Below, in pieces: positions 61,123 to 64,000 of a DNA stretch of 64,000 nt. The first letter of the stretch is position 1, and each line of letters begins with the position of its first letter. The position numbers and the translations under genes are program-made. The DNA lies in contig NZ_CP034539.1 in NCBI RefSeq assembly GCF_003963535.1, positions 8,680,001-8,744,000 on the forward strand, read 5' to 3'. This DNA is from Streptomyces cyaneochromogenes. GTDB lineage: Bacteria > Actinomycetota > Actinomycetes > Streptomycetales > Streptomycetaceae. The notes beneath the pieces are model-generated. The model had not been told where the DNA came from. It was given only the letters and a program-made list of their open reading frames with translations, and searched no databases.

Positions 61123-61162
61123 ACTATAGTTGACGCCCGTTGCGCGTAACTATAGTCGACGC
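61123..61162. promoter_or_regulatory. Two ACTATAGT(T/C)GACGC direct repeats (probable XRE operators)
   Basis: ACTATAGTTGACGC and ACTATAGTCGACGC begin 26 bases apart, 30-70 bases ahead of the XRE start. ACTATAGT is itself a perfect 8-bp palindrome. In this GC-rich DNA such AT-rich twin sites stand out. They could also hold -10 elements. Confidence 0.65.
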
Positions 61163-61349
61163 GCCGGAAGTCGTGGCTCCGGGCACTGAATCTCGCGCAG
61201 GCTCCCGCTCGCGCTTCCGGGCGACGGCGGCGTGCGGGAGGGGCGGTTCCCGGCAATTGGGTGGACAGACGGAGATACTTCGTAAGGCGTCGTCGGAGCG
61301 TCCGGGGCGTTGTTTGTGTCATGCAGGCCGCGTCGGCCGGGCAGGAGCG

Positions 61350-61958
61350 ATGTTGATCCGTGTTCTTCTCGTCGAGGAGGCAGACCTGGTGCGTGGGGCA
61401 CTCGCCGCCCTGCTCACACGTGAGAAGGACATCGAAGTGGTCCCGGCGCCACCGGAGTTCGGACATACGGTTGCGCAGGCGTTGTCGTACCGCCCCGACG
61501 TGGTCGTCATCGACGTCGACGGCGAGGAGGACCACGCCCTCGGCACCTCGCTGGAGCTGTCCGCGCGGCTGCCGGAATGCCGGACCCTGCTGGTCGTCGG
61601 CTCGGCGACCCCGGAGTATCTGCGGCGGGCGCTGGCGCGTCGCGTGTCGGGCCTGATCGGCCGGAACAGCCCCTGCGACACCCTGCCCGAAGGGGTCCGC
61701 AAGGTGGCGGCGGGCGAGCGGTTCATCGACCCGGGACTGGCACTGTTGGCCCTCTCCTCGGCGGAGAACCCGCTGACCGACCGAGAGCGCGAGGTCCTGC
61801 GGCTGGCGGCGGACGGCACGCCGACGCGGGAGATCGCCGACCTGCTGTCGCTGTGCGTGGGCACCGTCCGCAATCACCTCAACGCGGTCTCCAGGAAGAC
61901 CGGGGCACGCAACCGCATCGACGCGATCCGGATCGCGCGGGAGTCGGGCTGGCTGTAG
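61350..61958 (+). CDS. NarL/FixJ-type response regulator
   Basis: A 202-residue regulator. The receiver domain (residues 1-115) starts MLIRVLLVEEADLVRGALAA with the phospho-acceptor Asp in VVVIDVDGEED. The LuxR-type helix-turn-helix is at residues about 140-200 (LTDREREVLRLAADGTPTRE, IADLLSLCVGTVRNHLNAVS). The receiver's conserved Asp-Asp pair is partly changed (LVEEADLV), and GLIGRNSPCDTL lacks the conserved Lys neighbourhood, so phosphorylation is uncertain. AGGAG lies directly upstream of ATG 61350; no sensor kinase is adjacent. Confidence 0.88.
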   Translation: MLIRVLLVEEADLVRGALAALLTREKDIEVVPAPPEFGHTVAQALSYRPDVVVIDVDGEEDHALGTSLELSARLPECRTLLVVGSATPEYLRRALARRVSGLIGRNSPCDTLPEGVRKVAAGERFIDPGLALLALSSAENPLTDREREVLRLAADGTPTREIADLLSLCVGTVRNHLNAVSRKTGARNRIDAIRIARESGWL

Positions 61959-61981
61959 CGCCGCCAGCCGCACCGGTGTCG

Positions 61982-64000
61982 TCAGCGCCGGACCTCGGCG
62001 CCCACCTGGTCCCAGTGGCCGATCAGGTCCCGGTAGAGGGCGCATTCGGCCCGCAGTCGTTCGTGGGTGCCGAGGGTGCAGCGTGGGCCGTCCATGACGA
62101 GGACGAGGTCGGCGCGCAGGGCGGAGCTGATCCGGTGGGCGCAGACGATCAGCGTGGACGGGCGGGAGGCGAAGGCCCGTTCGGCGACGGCCTCGGCGCC
62201 CGGGTCGAGGTGGCAGGTGGCCTCGTCCAGCAGGACCAGCGGGGCGGGCGGCAGCAGAGCGCGGACGAGGGCGATCAGCTGCCGTTCACCGGCGGAGAGG
62301 AGGGCCGGGTTGACGGGCGCGTCGTAGCCACCGAGGCGTTCGACGAGCGGGGCGGCACCGATGGCGTGGACCGCCGCGTCGAGGGCGGGCCGGGTGGCCG
62401 TCGGGTGCAGGTAGGCGAGGTTCTCGCGCAGGCTGCCGACGAAAACGTACGCCTCCTGGGGGATCAGGACACGCGATCGGGTGAGCCCGCCGGTGTCCAG
62501 GGAGCGGACCGGGACACCGCCCAGCCGTACCTGGCCGGTCTGCGGTTCGAGCACGCCGGCGACGATCGCGGCGAGCGTGGACTTGCCCGCGCCACTGGGG
62601 CCGACGACAGCCAGGTGGGTGCCGGACGCGAGGGAGAGGTCGAGGCCCCGGACGACCGGTTCGGCGGACGGGGCGTAGCCGAAGGTGACGCCGCGCAGGT
62701 CGACGCGGCCGTCCCGGGGGTGGGTTTCGCGCGGCGCGTCAGACGGCGTCGGCGCGCGCGGTGGTGCGGCGGCCGCGGGTTTGCCCGGGCCGTCGGCGGG
62801 TGGGGTGCCGTCCGCTCGGCCGGCGGCCTGTCCGTCGGACGCTCGGAGCGGGGCCGCGACCCGAGCGCTCGCGACCGTCGCGGTACCGGTCACCGGCGCT
62901 GCTACAGAGGCCGCCGAGGCCTCGTTCGTCCGCGGTGCTTCGGCCTTCTGCGGCGCTCCGACCGTCCGTGGTGCTTCGGCCTTCTGTGGCAGGTCGTCCG
63001 TCCGCGGCGCTCCGCCCTTCCCCGGCGCCCCGTCCCTCTCCGGCGCCCCGGCCCTCCCGGACCCCCCGGCCGTCCTCGACACCCCCGCTGCTCCCGATGC
63101 CCCCAGCGCCTCAGGACCAGCCGTCTCCAGAATCCGGCCGAGTGTGACCAGCAGCCACAGCCCGCTGCCGCCGAGCCCTTGGACGAATCCGCGCAGGGCC
63201 GGCTGCAGGCTCTGGGCGACGTAGGTCAGCGCGCCCAGGATCGCGCCGGCCGTCACCCCGCTGCGCACCAGCCAGGGCGCCCCGGCCAGGATGAGCACGA
63301 TCGGCAGCCAGCCGCCGACGCCCAGCGCGGCGGTGCGCAACGCGGTGAGGCGGGCCAGGGCGCGGGCCGCGCCCGCCGCCTCGTCGACACGGGCGCCGAC
63401 CCGACGGCGTACGGCTTCCTCGGCGCCGCACGCCGCCACGTCCCGCAGCCCGCCGGCCACCGTGCTCACCTGCTCGGCGATGGCCTCGTCGGCGAGGACG
63501 ACCGCCCGCTGTCGGTCCGCCATCGCCCGCAGGGCCAGCAGGAAGAGGACGAGGCCGGCCAGGAGGGGCGGTACGACGAACAGCAGGAGGGCGGGATCCA
63601 GCGCGGCCAGCCCGAGGCACACGCTCACCGTCGTGACGGTGAAGTTCTGTACGAACATCACGACCGCCCCGTACGACTCGCGGGCGATCTCCACCTGCTC
63701 GGTCAGCCGGGCGACGCCCGCCGTGTCCACGCCCTGCCCGACGCGGGCGGAGTGGTGCAGCGTGCCGGTGGTGGCGAGGGAGACCAGGTCGTCGCGGAAC
63801 GGCTCGACGACACCGGCCAGTTGGAGCGTGACCTGCCGGGTGCCCCACGCGCCGACCAGGACCGCGCAGGCCAGCAGGCCGAGCCAGCCGAAGCCCGCGG
63901 CGCCGCGGCCGGCGAGGAAGCCGTCGTCGACGGCACGGGCGACCAGCCAGCCGGACAGCAGCGCGGGCACGGCCTCGACCAGTGACCAGCCGGCGAGCCG
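61982..64000 (-). CDS. ABC exporter (fused TMD-NBD), N-terminus outside window
   Basis: The frame is open to the window edge (RLAGWSLVEAVPALLSGW), so at least 672 residues. About 270 residues are the six-helix exporter domain (FGWLGLLACAVLVGAWGTRQ, VVMFVQNFTVTTVSVCLGLA, WLPIVLILAGAPWLV). A long, low-complexity linker follows (residues about 285-425, with GAPQKAEAPRTNEA-like repeats). The C-terminal ATPase has Walker A GPSGAGKST, signature LLSAGERQL and Walker B LVLLDEATCHLD. It is a half-transporter type, likely forming a dimer or heterodimer. The substrate is unknown. It converges on the NarL-type gene with a 23-base gap. Confidence 0.9.
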   Translation of the reverse strand, partial: RLAGWSLVEAVPALLSGWLVARAVDDGFLAGRGAAGFGWLGLLACAVLVGAWGTRQVTLQLAGVVEPFRDDLVSLATTGTLHHSARVGQGVDTAGVARLTEQVEIARESYGAVVMFVQNFTVTTVSVCLGLAALDPALLLFVVPPLLAGLVLFLLALRAMADRQRAVVLADEAIAEQVSTVAGGLRDVAACGAEEAVRRRVGARVDEAAGAARALARLTALRTAALGVGGWLPIVLILAGAPWLVRSGVTAGAILGALTYVAQSLQPALRGFVQGLGGSGLWLLVTLGRILETAGPEALGASGAAGVSRTAGGSGRAGAPERDGAPGKGGAPRTDDLPQKAEAPRTVGAPQKAEAPRTNEASAASVAAPVTGTATVASARVAAPLRASDGQAAGRADGTPPADGPGKPAAAAPPRAPTPSDAPRETHPRDGRVDLRGVTFGYAPSAEPVVRGLDLSLASGTHLAVVGPSGAGKSTLAAIVAGVLEPQTGQVRLGGVPVRSLDTGGLTRSRVLIPQEAYVFVGSLRENLAYLHPTATRPALDAAVHAIGAAPLVERLGGYDAPVNPALLSAGERQLIALVRALLPPAPLVLLDEATCHLDPGAEAVAERAFASRPSTLIVCAHRISSALRADLVLVMDGPRCTLGTHERLRAECALYRDLIGHWDQVGAEVRR

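Overview
The window is high-GC DNA with GC-biased third codon positions, many GTG starts, many 4-base ATGA or GTGA gene overlaps, and typical actinomycete families (ROK and GntR regulators, an ECF sigma factor, modular PKS, Tat-exported lipoproteins). It is most probably a Streptomyces chromosome; the species cannot be told from the sequence alone.

Left part (1-8.4 kb): the tail of an OFA-family MFS transporter with its overlapping 46-residue small partner, a FabH-like ketosynthase, a GntR/FCD regulator, a frameshifted NAD(P)-binding gene, then a ROK regulator followed by a complete ribose/xylose-type sugar ABC importer (ATPase, permease, Tat lipoprotein).

9.0-24.1 kb: a long same-strand array. 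It begins with a sugar-oxidation set (Gfo/Idh/MocA dehydrogenase, TIM-barrel isomerase, secreted glucose/sorbosone-type dehydrogenase with PKD and carbohydrate-binding domains, ThuA/3-keto-disaccharide hydrolase fusion). It runs into an actinobacterial version of the ebo operon (inositol-phosphate-synthase-like enzyme, UbiA-like EboC, TIM barrel, EboA, TatD-like EboB, EboE, alkaline-phosphatase-type hydrolase, secreted TIM barrel). EboC is reduced to an N-terminal stub, and several spacers carry GC-rich tandem repeats. A perfect 18-bp hairpin closes the array.

24.1-35.4 kb: an oxalate/acyl-CoA locus. On the minus strand lie a degraded OFA transporter, an intact OFA transporter, an ADP-forming acyl-CoA synthetase, formyl-CoA transferase (frc) and an oxalyl-CoA decarboxylase-like enzyme. 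Divergent to these are a sucCD-like pair and an aldehyde dehydrogenase. A perfect inverted repeat (CATACAGT-N8-ACTGTATG) sits between the divergent operons. A tRNA-Leu(GAG) follows.

36-56.9 kb: an unassigned biosynthetic gene cluster with a divergent ECF sigma factor. It holds a Ser-for-Cys KAS III-like acyltransferase, an FAD oxidoreductase, an NTF2-ACP-docking fusion, a one-module type I PKS (KS-AT(malonyl)-DH-KR-ACP-TE), two tandem KAS III paralogues with an altered triad, a BtrK-like PLP decarboxylase, a free ACP, a truncated KAS-fold protein, its own AcpS, a hotdog protein resembling 3-aminobutyryl-CoA ammonia-lyase, an MFS exporter, a second NTF2-like protein, an AMP-ligase and a lipoamide-dehydrogenase paralogue. 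I infer that an amino-acid-derived acyl-ACP is made by ligase, ACP and decarboxylase and joined to a short polyketide by KAS III chemistry. I do not recognise the product.

57.2-64 kb: a minus-strand operon of XRE regulator, ImmA/IrrE-like metallopeptidase, multi-pass membrane protein and exported amidase, preceded by two ACTATAGT repeats; a NarL-type regulator; and the C-terminal part of an ABC exporter that runs off the edge.
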